Shown one piece after another: positions 38,284-50,263 of a stretch of 64,000 nt of DNA (its first letter is position 1; each line of letters starts with the position of its first letter). Made by a program: the position numbers and the translations under genes. Location of the stretch: assembly GCF_014203705.1 (NCBI RefSeq), contig NZ_JACHJR010000001.1, positions 4,712,001-4,776,000 of the forward strand, read 5' to 3'. The stretch comes from Kitasatospora gansuensis. Lineage in GTDB: Bacteria; Actinomycetota; Actinomycetes; Streptomycetales; Streptomycetaceae. The notes under the pieces were generated by a model. That model searched no databases and was not told the DNA's origin. It saw only the letters and a program-made list of their open reading frames with translations.

Positions 38284-38799
38284 ATGAGCATGCAGCCATG
38301 GGGACAGCCGCAGCCGTACGGCGCCGGTGCCGGCCAGGCGGCGATGCGCGCCGGGCACACCGACCGCGAGCGGGCAGTGGACGTGATCAAGGCCGCGTAC
38401 GCCGAGGGACGGCTGTCGGCGAACGAGTACAGCGCCCGCTTCGACGCGGTGCAGCGGGCCAAGACGTACGGCCAGCTCGCCTACCTGGTCTCGGACCTGC
38501 CGGTCGGCCCGGTGGCATTGCCGCTGGTCGGGGCGCCGATGATGATGCAGCCGGTGTACGCGCCCCGGCGGCAGACCAACGGCCTGGCGATCGCCTCGCT
38601 GGTGTTCGGCCTGCTCTGTCTGCCGGGCGGGCTCTTCGCCATCCCCGCGGTGGTGACGGGGCATCTGGCGAAGAAGCAGCTGCGGGAGAGCGGCGAAGAG
38701 GGCGACGGGATGGCCACCGCCGGGCTGGTGCTCGGCTGGCTGTCCGTGGGTGGCTGGGCCTTGTTCATCCTGTTCGTGTTGCTGGCTGCCGTGCACTGA
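38284..38799 (+). CDS. DUF1707 + DUF4190 membrane protein
   Basis: 171 residues. Residues about 22-72 are a DUF1707 domain (MRAGHTDRERAVDVIKAAYAEGRLSANEY; FDAVQRAKTYGQLAYLVSDLP). A linker is followed by a DUF4190 region with two membrane helices (about 100-123 and 145-168) around AVVTGHLAKKQLRESGEEGDGMA. ATG at 38284 with AGGAGG about 10 bases upstream. The pairing of a cytoplasmic DUF1707 domain with a membrane tail is common in Streptomyces, of unknown function. Divergent from the ABC transporter. Confidence 0.85.
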   Translation: MSMQPWGQPQPYGAGAGQAAMRAGHTDRERAVDVIKAAYAEGRLSANEYSARFDAVQRAKTYGQLAYLVSDLPVGPVALPLVGAPMMMQPVYAPRRQTNGLAIASLVFGLLCLPGGLFAIPAVVTGHLAKKQLRESGEEGDGMATAGLVLGWLSVGGWALFILFVLLAAVH

Positions 38800-38853
38800 G
38801 GTATGGCCGGAAGGGTGTCCACTTCGGGGCCGAGCTGCGGCGTTGCATTTGTT

Positions 38854-38882
38854 TTGACCGGCGCCGATGCGCTAGGTACGCT
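38854..38882 (+). promoter_or_regulatory. rpsL (str operon) promoter
   Basis: TTGACC (38854-38859), exactly 17 bases, TACGCT (38877-38882). Near-consensus vegetative promoter about 218 bases before rpsL. The gap 38883-39099 is a leader with no gene seen. Confidence 0.8.
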
Positions 38883-39099
38883 CTGACCTTGTGCCTGGGG
38901 TGTCCCCGGGTCCTTGTGCGTGCCAGCAGACCGGCCGCCGTACCGGAGTGGTCACCACTCCGTGAGCGCCGCCGCTGCACATCGGCTCATGGATTCCGCC
39001 CTCGAAAGAGGCTCAACACACCCGACCGCGTGGGTCGGAACGTTGGGGTCACCGCAGGTTAGTTTTACGCAGCCTTGGCACACAGAAAACGGAGAAACG

Positions 39100-39471
39100 G
39101 TGCCTACGATCCAGCAGCTGGTCCGAAAGGGCCGGCAGGACAAGGTCGAGAAGAACAAGACGCCCGCGCTGAAGGGTTCCCCTCAGCGCCGCGGTGTTTG
39201 CACGCGTGTGTACACCACCACCCCGAAGAAGCCGAACTCCGCGCTTCGCAAGGTGGCCCGTGTGCGCCTCACCAGCGGGATCGAGGTCACCGCCTACATT
39301 CCGGGTGAGGGCCACAACCTGCAGGAGCACTCCATCGTGCTGGTGCGCGGTGGCCGTGTGAAGGACCTTCCTGGTGTCCGCTACAAGATCATCCGCGGCT
39401 CGCTTGACACCCAGGGTGTCAAGAACCGCAAGCAGGCTCGTAGCCGCTACGGCGCCAAGAAGGAGAAGTAA
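39100..39471 (+). CDS. rpsL: 30S ribosomal protein S12
   Basis: 123 residues, GTG start at 39100 with GGAGA upstream (MPTIQQLVRKGRQDKV-type start). The streptomycin-site lysines are wild type in TPKKPNSALRK and GRVKDLPGVRYK. First gene of the str operon; decoding-centre protein. rpsG starts 3 bases after its stop. Confidence 0.97.
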   Translation: MPTIQQLVRKGRQDKVEKNKTPALKGSPQRRGVCTRVYTTTPKKPNSALRKVARVRLTSGIEVTAYIPGEGHNLQEHSIVLVRGGRVKDLPGVRYKIIRGSLDTQGVKNRKQARSRYGAKKEK

Positions 39472-39473
39472 GA

Positions 39474-39944
39474 ATGCCTCGTAAGGGTCCTGCCCCGAAG
39501 CGCCCGGTCATCATTGACCCGGTCTACGGCTCGCCGCTTGTGACCTCGCTGGTCAACAAGATCCTGCTCCACGGCAAGCGCTCCACCGCCGAGCGGATCG
39601 TCTACGGCGCCCTCGAGGGCGTTCGTGAGAAGACCGGTGCCGACCCCGTGGTCGCCCTCAAGCGCGCGCTTGAGAACGTCAAGCCCACCCTTGAGGTGAA
39701 GTCCCGCCGCGTCGGTGGCGCCACCTACCAGGTGCCGGTCGAGGTCCGTCCGGGCCGCGCCAACACCCTGGCGCTGCGCTGGCTGGTCGGCTACTCCCGC
39801 GCCCGTCGCGAGAAGACCATGACCGAGCGTCTGCTCAACGAGATCCTCGACGCCTCCAACGGCCTCGGTGCTTCCGTGAAGCGTCGCGAGGACACCCACA
39901 AGATGGCCGAGTCCAACAAGGCCTTCGCGCACTACCGCTGGTAG
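39474..39944 (+). CDS. rpsG: 30S ribosomal protein S7
   Basis: 156 residues. MPRKGPAPKRPVIIDPVYGSPLVTSLVNKILL start, GKRSTAERIVYGALE and the C-terminal MAESNKAFAHYRW. Binds 16S rRNA to start assembly of the 30S head and is often the repressor of its own operon. ATG at 39474, 3 bases after the rpsL stop. Confidence 0.97.
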   Translation: MPRKGPAPKRPVIIDPVYGSPLVTSLVNKILLHGKRSTAERIVYGALEGVREKTGADPVVALKRALENVKPTLEVKSRRVGGATYQVPVEVRPGRANTLALRWLVGYSRARREKTMTERLLNEILDASNGLGASVKRREDTHKMAESNKAFAHYRW

Positions 39945-39983
39945 TCCGAGCCCCGTCACTAGACAGAGAGAGAACGAGCCACC

Positions 39984-42089
<2,106 letters not shown>

Positions 42090-42138
42090 CGTCCCGCAAT
42101 CGGGATGTTCGTAAACCCTTAGGCTATTAGGAGGCGAA

Positions 42139-42167
42139 CCTGGGGGATCCTTCCCGGATCCCCCAGG
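42139..42167 (+). terminator. Hairpin in the fusA-tuf gap
   Basis: A perfect 12-bp stem CCTGGGGGATCC with GGATCCCCCAGG (42139-42150 with 42156-42167), 5-base loop, no long T run. It may attenuate or process read-through from fusA to tuf. Confidence 0.7.
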
Positions 42168-42270
42168 CTTCCTCCGCCCCCACCCGCGGGACGGCACGCT
42201 CCGTGCCAAACCCGATCAAAGACCAACTGACGTCAGCACGGCGTACAGAACTGTCCTCAGGAGGACTGCA

Positions 42271-43464
<1,194 letters not shown>

Positions 43465-43497
43465 TTCTGACGCTCTGACCTGCCTGCCCACAGGCGA

Positions 43498-43547
43498 CCG
43501 GAGGGGCTCCGCGACACCGCAAGGTGTCCGGGGCCCCTCCGGCTTTT
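43498..43547 (+). terminator. Terminator after tuf
   Basis: Outer stem CCGGAGGGGC with GCCCCTCCGG (43498-43507 with 43533-43542) and an inner GACACC/GGTGTC stem, followed by four T residues. Confidence 0.9.
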
Positions 43548-43629
43548 CCGGTTGTCCGGCTTTTCCGGGCCGACGCGCTGGCGGGTGTCCTGCGTGCTTC
43601 CGCGCGCCGGGCGCGGGAGACTCGCCGGT

Positions 43630-45408
43630 ATGGACCACGCCGAGCCGGCCGGGACCGGCACCTCGGAGACCGAGCCGGAGACCGGGCGGCCCGCCGGTCC
43701 GACCCACGCGGCGCCGGACCGCCGCCCCGGCGCCTGGCGCTGGCCCGCCGTCCTGACGGCCTGTTACCTGGCCCAGGTGCTGTTCCGGTGGATCCTGGCC
43801 CGGGACCAGAGCTTCCCCTCGGTGAACGCCGACGAGGGCACCTACCTGGTGCTGTCCCGGGTACTGGCCGGCCACTCGCCCACCGAGATCCCGGTCGGCT
43901 CGGTGATCCCCGGCGGCTACCCGCTGCTGATCGCCCCGATGCTCTGGCCGGCCGACGACGCGGTCACCGCGTACCGGCTGGTGATGGTCGAGAACGCCTT
44001 CCTGAACGCCCTGGTGCTGCCCGGCGGCTACCTGCTGCTGCGCCGGCTGCGGCTGCCGCGCGGCCTGGCGCTGGCCTACGCGAGCGGGGTGGCGCTGCTC
44101 GCCCCGGTGGTCTTCTACTCGCAGTTCGCGCTCTCCGACACCGTGCTGCCGGTGCTGGTCCTGCTCTGGGTGCTCACCCTGCACGGGCTCGTGACCCCGG
44201 GGCCCGCCCGGCGCAGGCTCTGGTACGGCCTCGGTCTCGGGCTGGTGGCCGGGGCGACCATGGCGGTGCACGACCGGGGCGGGGTGATCGTGGCGATCAC
44301 CGGGGCCGCACTGCTGCTGACCCTGCTGTGCCGCTGGGCGCCCTGGCGGGCGGTGCTGGTGGCCGGGGCCGGGCTCGGGGTCTCGGTGCTCGGGGCCGAG
44401 CTGCTCCAGCGCTACCTGCGGGCCCGCTTCGACGTCGCGGCCAGCACGGTGGGGGAGTCGGTGCTGGACGGGATCACCGACCCCGAACTGATCGGCCGGA
44501 CGCTGACCCGGACGGCCGGTCAGATCTGGTACTTCGTCATCTCCAGCTGGGGCCTGGCCGGGCTCGGCGTGGTGTGCTGCGCGGCCCTGGTGCTGCGCCG
44601 CCGGAGCACGCCCGCCGAGCGGCTGGTGTCGCTCGCGCTGCTGGCGGCGCTGTTCGGCATCGCGCTGGCCGCCTCGGCCGGGCTGCCGGAGGACCACCGG
44701 ATCGACGACTACGTCTACGCCCGCTACGTCTCGTTGCTGCTGCCCGCGCTGAGCCTGATCGGCCTGGCCGCGCTGCACCGACTGAGCCGCCGGGGCGTCC
44801 TGTGGGCGGCCGCGGGCGCGGTGGCGCTGACCCTGGCGTGCGGCGGGGCGGTGCTGCTGTCGGTCCGTCAGGAGCTGGCCACCGAGGCGTTCGTGCTCTG
44901 GGGCTTGCCGGACGCCTCGCTGCTGGCCGACGACTGGGACTCGTTCCACCTGGTCGACAGCACCGTGACGGCGCTGGCGATCTTCGCGGTGCTGCTGGCC
45001 ACGGTGGTCTTCCGGCGGTACTCCTGGCTGCTCGCGGCCCTGCTGGTGGCGGGCGCGGTGTTCGCCACCACGGTGGTCACGCTGGAGGTGACCAGGCCCT
45101 GGTCGCAGGCCAGGGAGTGGACCGCGACCGGCTTCGCCAGGACGGCCGGGATCGGCCGGACGGACCAGCTGGCGATGGACCGTCAGCTCAACTGGGACGT
45201 CCTGATGGTGCAGCCCTTCGAGGTGTACTGGGGCCGGACCTGGACCCTCGACCTGCACGGCAGCCTGCCGCCCGCCGACGCCACGGTGGCCGCGCTGCCG
45301 CTCTACGGCGGCCAGGCGCCCGAGGCGACCTGGCCGCAGGCCCCGGCGGGCTGGTACCTCTCGGCGGTCGACCAGGTGCACGGCTACACGGTCTGGCGCC
45401 GACGCTGA
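43630..45408 (+). CDS. GT-C-type membrane glycosyltransferase (PMT/ArnT-like)
   Basis: 592 residues, mostly membrane helices. A soluble start of about 38 residues is followed by SVNADEGTYLVLSRVLAGHSPTEIPVGS with the acidic NADE motif typical of the first GT-C loop, then HDRGGVIVAITG. It is a paralog of the protein at 52571-54391 (shared DEG/DEH motif, RVLAGHSPTEIP/RMLAGRSTTEIP, HDRGGVIVA, LPEDHRIDDYVYARY/LPDDHRIDTIVYARY). It likely adds a sugar from a lipid-phosphate donor to a surface polymer. ATG at 43630; its stop is 43 bases before the rmlC stop across a shared hairpin. Confidence 0.75.
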   Translation: MDHAEPAGTGTSETEPETGRPAGPTHAAPDRRPGAWRWPAVLTACYLAQVLFRWILARDQSFPSVNADEGTYLVLSRVLAGHSPTEIPVGSVIPGGYPLLIAPMLWPADDAVTAYRLVMVENAFLNALVLPGGYLLLRRLRLPRGLALAYASGVALLAPVVFYSQFALSDTVLPVLVLLWVLTLHGLVTPGPARRRLWYGLGLGLVAGATMAVHDRGGVIVAITGAALLLTLLCRWAPWRAVLVAGAGLGVSVLGAELLQRYLRARFDVAASTVGESVLDGITDPELIGRTLTRTAGQIWYFVISSWGLAGLGVVCCAALVLRRRSTPAERLVSLALLAALFGIALAASAGLPEDHRIDDYVYARYVSLLLPALSLIGLAALHRLSRRGVLWAAAGAVALTLACGGAVLLSVRQELATEAFVLWGLPDASLLADDWDSFHLVDSTVTALAIFAVLLATVVFRRYSWLLAALLVAGAVFATTVVTLEVTRPWSQAREWTATGFARTAGIGRTDQLAMDRQLNWDVLMVQPFEVYWGRTWTLDLHGSLPPADATVAALPLYGGQAPEATWPQAPAGWYLSAVDQVHGYTVWRRR

Positions 45409-45409
45409 A

Positions 45410-45438
45410 GGCCCCGGCCGCGCGGTGCGGTCGGGGCC
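45410..45438. terminator. Bidirectional hairpin between GT-C gene and rmlC
   Basis: A 12-bp stem (45410-45421 with 45427-45438, one G-U; core GGCCCCGGCCG) between two convergent genes. Confidence 0.8.
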
Positions 45439-45451
45439 CTCGGCGGGTGGA

Positions 45452-46051
45452 TCAGACGGTGCGCAGGCTCTCGGTGTAGGCCTTGACCGCCGCGTGCTGC
45501 GGCAGCAGCCCGGAGGAGATCGCGTCGGCCAGCGAAGGCGCGGCCTCGTCCCGGGCGGACAGCAGCGGCACCTCGGCGGGCCACTCGATGCCCAGGTCCG
45601 GGTCGAGCGGGTGCACCGAGTGCTCGCCGGTCGGGTTGTAGGTCTCCGAGCAGAGGTACGACAGCGTGGCGTCGTCGGTCAGCGCGCAGAAGCCGTGGCC
45701 CATGCCCTCGGGGATGTACACCCCGCGCCGGTCCACGTCGTCCAGCCGGACGCCCTCCCAGCGGCCGAAGGTGGGCGAGCCCACCCGCAGGTCGACGATC
45801 ACGTCGAGCACCGCACCGCGTACACAGGTCACGTACTTGGCCTGGCCGGGCGGCACGTCGGCGAAGTGGATGCCGCGCACCACGCCCCGGGACGAGACCG
45901 ACAGGTTGGCCTGGGCCAGCCGGAGCGGGTGGCCGACCACCTCGGCCAGCCGGTCGAAGCGGTACCACTCGGTGAACAGGCCGCGCGGGTCGCCGTGCAG
46001 CTGCGGGGAGACCTCGAAGACGCCTTCGATGCCCAGCTCGCGGAACTTCAC
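45452..46051 (-). CDS. rmlC: dTDP-4-dehydrorhamnose 3,5-epimerase
   Basis: 199 residues of cupin fold. RGVVRGIHFADVPPGQAKYVTCVRGAVLDVIVDLR (catalytic His in RGIHF), and ALTDDATLSYLCSETYNPTGEHSVHPLDPDLGIEWP with the acidic active-site Tyr. Third step from glucose-1-phosphate to dTDP-L-rhamnose. GTG start at 46051 overlaps the rmlA stop (GTGA), with GAGGAGGA about 5 bases upstream inside rmlA, so they are coupled. Terminates at the hairpin shared with the GT-C gene. Confidence 0.92.
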   Translation of the reverse strand: MKFRELGIEGVFEVSPQLHGDPRGLFTEWYRFDRLAEVVGHPLRLAQANLSVSSRGVVRGIHFADVPPGQAKYVTCVRGAVLDVIVDLRVGSPTFGRWEGVRLDDVDRRGVYIPEGMGHGFCALTDDATLSYLCSETYNPTGEHSVHPLDPDLGIEWPAEVPLLSARDEAAPSLADAISSGLLPQHAAVKAYTESLRTV

Positions 46052-46923
46052 TTCGCGTCCTCCTCGTCCAGCAGACCCAGCAGGTACTGGCCGTAGCCGC
46101 TCTTGGTGAGCGGCTCGGCGAGCTCGCGCAGCTGCGCGGAGTCGATCAGGTCGGCCCGCCAGGCCGCCTCCTCGATGCAGCCGATCTTGAAGCCCTGACG
46201 CTCCTCGATCACCCGGACGAACTCGGAGGCCTGCACCATCGAGACGAAGGTGCCGGTGTCCAGCCAGGCGGTGCCGCGATCCAGGATGGTGACGTTCAAC
46301 TCACCCTTCTGCAGGTAGGCGTCGTTCACCGCGGTGATCTCCAGCTCGCCGCGGGCGCTGGGCTTCAGCCCGCGGGCGATCTCGACCACCTGGTTGTCGT
46401 AGAAGTACAGACCGGGCACCGCGTAGCGGGACTTCGGCTTCTCCGGCTTCTCCTCGATCGAGATGGCCTGGCCGTGCTCGTCGAACTCCACCACGCCGTA
46501 CGCGGTCGGGTCGGCCACCGGGTACGCGAAGACCCGGCCGCCGGCCGCGTCGGTGTGGGCGGCGAGCCGGGTGCCCAGGCCGCTGCCGTGGAAGATGTTG
46601 TCGCCCAGGATCAGGGCCACCGAGTCGTCACCGATGAAGTCCGCGCCCAGCACGAACGCCTGGGCGATGCCCTCGGGCCGCTCCTGCACCGCGTACTCCA
46701 GCCGCAGGCCCCACTGCGAGCCGTCGCCGAGCAGCCGCTCGAACTGGTCGCGGTCGGCCGGGGTGGTGATGATCAGGATCTCGCTGATCCCGGCCATCAC
46801 CAGGGTGGAGAGGGGGTAGTAGATCATCGGCTTGTCGAAGACCGGGAGAAGCTGCTTCGAGACTGCTCGGGTCAGCGGCCACAGTCGTGATCCGGTGCCG
46901 CCCGCCAGGAGAATTCCACGCAT
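46048..46923 (-). CDS. rmlA: Glucose-1-phosphate thymidylyltransferase
   Basis: 291 residues. Nucleotide-binding LAGGTGSRLWPLTRAVSKQLLPVFDKPMIYYPLSTL (GSRL in place of the common GTRL), VLGDNIFHG, and EKPEKPKSRYAVPGLYFYD. Makes dTDP-glucose; first step of dTDP-rhamnose synthesis. ATG at 46923. It is divergent from rmlB with an 84-base intergenic region that must hold promoters for both directions. Confidence 0.93.
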   Translation of the reverse strand: MRGILLAGGTGSRLWPLTRAVSKQLLPVFDKPMIYYPLSTLVMAGISEILIITTPADRDQFERLLGDGSQWGLRLEYAVQERPEGIAQAFVLGADFIGDDSVALILGDNIFHGSGLGTRLAAHTDAAGGRVFAYPVADPTAYGVVEFDEHGQAISIEEKPEKPKSRYAVPGLYFYDNQVVEIARGLKPSARGELEITAVNDAYLQKGELNVTILDRGTAWLDTGTFVSMVQASEFVRVIEERQGFKIGCIEEAAWRADLIDSAQLRELAEPLTKSGYGQYLLGLLDEEDAK

Positions 46924-47007
46924 GGGAGCACCTTAGCCCGACCGGCAATTGCCCCGTACGGGTCAGGGTGGGAGCTGTTCACGAGGCGAAGGTAGACTGC
47001 GCGCACT

Positions 47008-47985
47008 ATGCGCATCCTTGTGACCGGCGGCGCCGGCTTCATCGGTTCAGAATTCGTCCGCCAGCTGCTGGGTGCTGACGCAGCGGCCACCATCACGGTG
47101 TTCGACAAGCTCACCTACTCCGGTGTCGAGGCCAACCTCGACCCGGTGGCCGGCCACGCCGGCTACCGCTTCGTGAAGGGCGACATCTGCGACGCGGAGG
47201 CCGTCGACCAGGTGATGGCCGGTCACGACGTGGTCGTGCACTTCGCCGCCGAGTCGCACGTGGACCGCTCGATCGCGGGCGCCGGCCCGTTCGTGATGAC
47301 CAACGTGGTCGGCACCCAGGTGCTGCTGGACGCCGCGCGCAAGCACGGCGTCGGCCGCTTCGTGCACGTCTCCACCGACGAGGTCTACGGCTCGATCAGC
47401 GAGGGCTCCTGGACCGAGGAGTGGCCGCTCGCGCCGAACAGCCCGTACTCGTCCTCCAAGGCCGGTTCCGACCTGCTGGCGCTGTCGTACCACCGCACCC
47501 ACAAGATGGACGTGGTGGTCACCCGCTGCTCCAACAACTACGGGTACTACCAGTTCCCGGAGAAGGTCATCCCGCTGTTCACCACCAACCTGATCGACGG
47601 CAAGAAGGTGCCGCTGTACGGGAACGGTGGCAACATCCGCGACTGGCTGCACGTCTCCGACCACTGCCGGGGCATCGAGCTGGTCATGCGCGGCGGCCGC
47701 GCGGGCGAGGTCTACAACATCGGCGGCGGCACCGAGGTCACCAACAAGGAGCTCACCGGCCTGCTGCTGGACGCGGCCGGCGCCGGCTGGGACATGGTCG
47801 AGCACGTCGAGGACCGCAAGGGCCACGACCTGCGCTACTCGCTCGACATCAGCAAGATCCGCAACGAGCTCGGCTACGAGCCCCAGGTGCGCTTCGAGGA
47901 CGGCCTGGCGGCCACCATCGCCTGGTACCGCGAGAACCGCGCCTGGTGGGAGCCGCTGAAGACGAAGGCGGAGCTCGAGAAGTGA
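47008..47985 (+). CDS. rmlB: dTDP-glucose 4,6-dehydratase
   Basis: 325 residues of extended SDR. NAD-binding VTGGAGFIGSEFVRQL, active-site STDEVYGSI, and YSSSKAGSDLL (Y..K). HRTHKMDVVVTRCSNNYGYYQFPEK is the usual follow-on. Second step of dTDP-rhamnose synthesis. ATG at 47008; stop overlaps the rmlD start (GTGA). Confidence 0.94.
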   Translation: MRILVTGGAGFIGSEFVRQLLGADAAATITVFDKLTYSGVEANLDPVAGHAGYRFVKGDICDAEAVDQVMAGHDVVVHFAAESHVDRSIAGAGPFVMTNVVGTQVLLDAARKHGVGRFVHVSTDEVYGSISEGSWTEEWPLAPNSPYSSSKAGSDLLALSYHRTHKMDVVVTRCSNNYGYYQFPEKVIPLFTTNLIDGKKVPLYGNGGNIRDWLHVSDHCRGIELVMRGGRAGEVYNIGGGTEVTNKELTGLLLDAAGAGWDMVEHVEDRKGHDLRYSLDISKIRNELGYEPQVRFEDGLAATIAWYRENRAWWEPLKTKAELEK

Positions 47986-48878
47986 CCTCGGACACCGCTC
48001 GCTGGCTGGTCACCGGCTCCGCCGGGATGCTCGGCCAGGACGTGCTGACCGTCCTGAAGGACGCCGGGATCGAGGCCACCGGCCTCGGCCGGGCCGACCT
48101 GGACATCACCGACGCCGAGGCCGTGCTGGCCGCCGTCACCGGCCACGCCGTGGTGGTCAACTGCGCCGCCTGGACGGACGTGGACGGCGCCGAGACCGCC
48201 GAGGCCGCGGCCACCGCGGTGAACGGCACCGGCGTGCGCAACCTCGCCGCCGCCTGCGCCGCGACCGGCGCCCGGCTGCTGCACGTGTCCACCGACTACG
48301 TGCTGCCCGGCGACGCCACCGAGCCGTACGCCGAGTCGGCCCCGACCGCCCCGGTGAACGCCTACGGGCGCTCCAAGCTGGTCGGCGAGCAGGCCGTGCT
48401 GGAGCTGCTGCCGGAGTCCGGCTACATCGTCAGGACCGCCTGGCTGTACGGCGAGCACGGTCCGAACTTCGTCGCCACCATGCTCAAGCTGGCCGCCCAG
48501 CGGGACACCCTGGACGTGGTCGACGACCAGCACGGCCAGCCCACCTGGTCGTCCGCGCTGGCCGAGCGGCTGGTCGCCCTCGGCCTGGCCGAGCAGGCGC
48601 CGGCCGGGGTCTACCACGGCACCGCGAGCGGCCGGACCACCTGGTTCGGCCTGGCCCGCGAGGCGTACCGGCTCAGCGGGCTCGACCCGGAGCGGATCCG
48701 GCCGACCACCTCGGCCGCCTTCACCCGCCCGGCGGTCCGGCCGGCCTTCAGTGTGCTCGGTCACGACCGCTGGAGCGAGGCCGGCCTCGCGCCGCTCGCC
48801 GACTGGCGGGACCAGCTGGCCGAGGCGGTCCGCCGCCCGGCGTTCGCGGGCCTGGTCGCCGTCCCGGGCAAGGACTGA
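47982..48878 (+). CDS. rmlD: dTDP-4-dehydrorhamnose reductase
   Basis: 298 residues of SDR/RmlD family. VTGSAGMLGQDVL, CAAWTDVDGAE, HVSTDYVLPGD (usually DYVFDG), and YGRSKLVGEQAV with YxxxK. Final step giving dTDP-L-rhamnose. GTG at 47982 overlaps the rmlB stop, so expression is coupled. It completes the full A-B-C-D set in a divergent AC/BD arrangement. Confidence 0.92.
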   Translation: MTSDTARWLVTGSAGMLGQDVLTVLKDAGIEATGLGRADLDITDAEAVLAAVTGHAVVVNCAAWTDVDGAETAEAAATAVNGTGVRNLAAACAATGARLLHVSTDYVLPGDATEPYAESAPTAPVNAYGRSKLVGEQAVLELLPESGYIVRTAWLYGEHGPNFVATMLKLAAQRDTLDVVDDQHGQPTWSSALAERLVALGLAEQAPAGVYHGTASGRTTWFGLAREAYRLSGLDPERIRPTTSAAFTRPAVRPAFSVLGHDRWSEAGLAPLADWRDQLAEAVRRPAFAGLVAVPGKD

Positions 48879-49038
48879 CGGCGCGTCACGACCGGTACCG
48901 GAAGCGGGCGGATGACGGCCAACCCCACATCATCCGCCCGCTCCCGACGGTGACCACCCCTGACACGCCGGTGTCCACAGGTGCCATATGCTGTCCCACA
49001 ATGACGCTGGCCCCTGCGCGCGAAAGGCGCCATCCGCT

Positions 49039-49446
49039 GTGCAACTCTCCATTCTGACCTCGATCACCGGTCTCCTGGTGCTCGGGTACATCCTCGAGCT
49101 GCTCCGTAGGCAGCAGCTCCGGGAGAAGTACGCCGCGATCTGGCTCGCCATCGGTCTGCTGGTCGCGCCGCTCGGGTTCGTCCCCGACCTGCTGGACTCC
49201 ACCGCCAGGCGGCTGGGTGTCGCGTCGGGCGCGAGCCTGGTGCTGTTCGCCGGCTTCGTGCTGATCCTGCTGGTGAGCCTGCACCTCAGCTGGGAGACCA
49301 GCCGCCTCGAGGCGGAGACCAGGACCCTGGCCGAGGACGTTGCACTGATCCGCGCGCACCTCGTCCAGCAGGGCAACTACCCCATGGCCGACCGCGCCGC
49401 GGACGCGTCCGCTGCCGACGCCACCGAGGCACAGGTGAACTCATGA
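49039..49446 (+). CDS. DUF2304 small membrane protein
   Basis: 135 residues from a GTG at 49039 (VQLSILTSITGLLVLGYILELLRRQQLREKYAAIWLAIG), which fits the DUF2304 start; the upstream ATG at 48988 is in frame and adds an unlikely leader. Two to three helices, a conserved LRxxQLREKYAxxW turn, then a coiled tail (ETSRLEAETRTLAEDVALIRA) reaching the cytoplasm. DUF2304 genes typically sit beside GT2 polyprenyl-phosphate transferases; here the stop overlaps the next start (ATGA). Confidence 0.85.
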   Translation: MQLSILTSITGLLVLGYILELLRRQQLREKYAAIWLAIGLLVAPLGFVPDLLDSTARRLGVASGASLVLFAGFVLILLVSLHLSWETSRLEAETRTLAEDVALIRAHLVQQGNYPMADRAADASAADATEAQVNS

Positions 49447-50249
49447 GCGGTGACCGGCGGGTACTGATCATTCTTCCGGCCTGGAACGAGGAGGACGGCC
49501 TGCCGTCCGTCCTGCGGGAGATCCAGGAGCAGCTGCCGTACGTCGACACCCTGGTGGTGGACGACGGCTCGGCGGACAGCACCGCCGCGGTCGCCAAGGC
49601 CGCCGGCTCGGCCGTCGCCCAGCTGCCGTTCAACCTCGGGGTCGGCGGCGCGATGCGCCTCGGCTACCGGTACGCCCAGCAGCACGGCTACGACGTGGCG
49701 ATCCAGGTCGACGCGGACGGCCAGCACGACCCGGCGTACATCCCGGCGCTGCTGGAGCGGCTCGCCACCGGCGAGGCCGATCTGGTGATCGGCGCCCGGT
49801 TCGCCGGCGACGGCAACTACAAGGTGGGCGGCCCGCGCAAGTGGGCGATGAAGCTGCTCTCGGTGGTCCTGTCCCGGATCACCAAGACCAAGCTGACCGA
49901 CACCACCTCGGGCTTCCGGGCCTGCAACCGGCCGCTGATCGAGTTCTTCGCCCGCTGGTACCCGGTCGAGTACCTCGGCGACACCATCGAGAGCATGGTC
50001 GGCGCCGCCCGCTCCGGCTTCACGGTCCGTCAGGTCCCGGTCTCCATGCGGGCCAGGACCACCGGCACCCCGAGCGCCTCGCCGTTCCGCGCGATGGTCT
50101 ACCTGTCCCGGGCCGGCCTGGTGCTGCTGCTCGCGATGATCCGCCGGATGCCCAAGGAGCTCAAGGAGTTCGCGCCCGGCTCCCGGTACTACGCCGCGTT
50201 CACGCAGCGGGCCGCGGAGCGGCGCCGCCGTGAGCTGACCAAGGCATAG
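49443..50249 (+). CDS. GT2 glycosyltransferase (polyprenol-phosphate type)
   Basis: 268 residues. N-terminal ILPAWNEEDGL, VVDDGSADST and QVDADGQHDP (the metal-binding DxD-like DAD), with TSGFRACNRPLIEFFARWYP. Resembles dolichol/polyprenyl-phosphate sugar transferases that make lipid-linked sugar donors for GT-C enzymes, which would fit the two GT-C genes in this cluster. ATG overlaps the previous stop by 4 bases. Confidence 0.88.
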   Translation: MSGDRRVLIILPAWNEEDGLPSVLREIQEQLPYVDTLVVDDGSADSTAAVAKAAGSAVAQLPFNLGVGGAMRLGYRYAQQHGYDVAIQVDADGQHDPAYIPALLERLATGEADLVIGARFAGDGNYKVGGPRKWAMKLLSVVLSRITKTKLTDTTSGFRACNRPLIEFFARWYPVEYLGDTIESMVGAARSGFTVRQVPVSMRARTTGTPSASPFRAMVYLSRAGLVLLLAMIRRMPKELKEFAPGSRYYAAFTQRAAERRRRELTKA

Positions 50250-50263
50250 GCGGAAGAGAGAGC

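Noticed and set aside
43524..45479. A long plus-strand frame overlapping the first GT-C gene in another frame
   Set aside because: Arginine/glycine-rich translation without motifs; the frame at 43630-45408 has clear membrane helices and conserved motifs.
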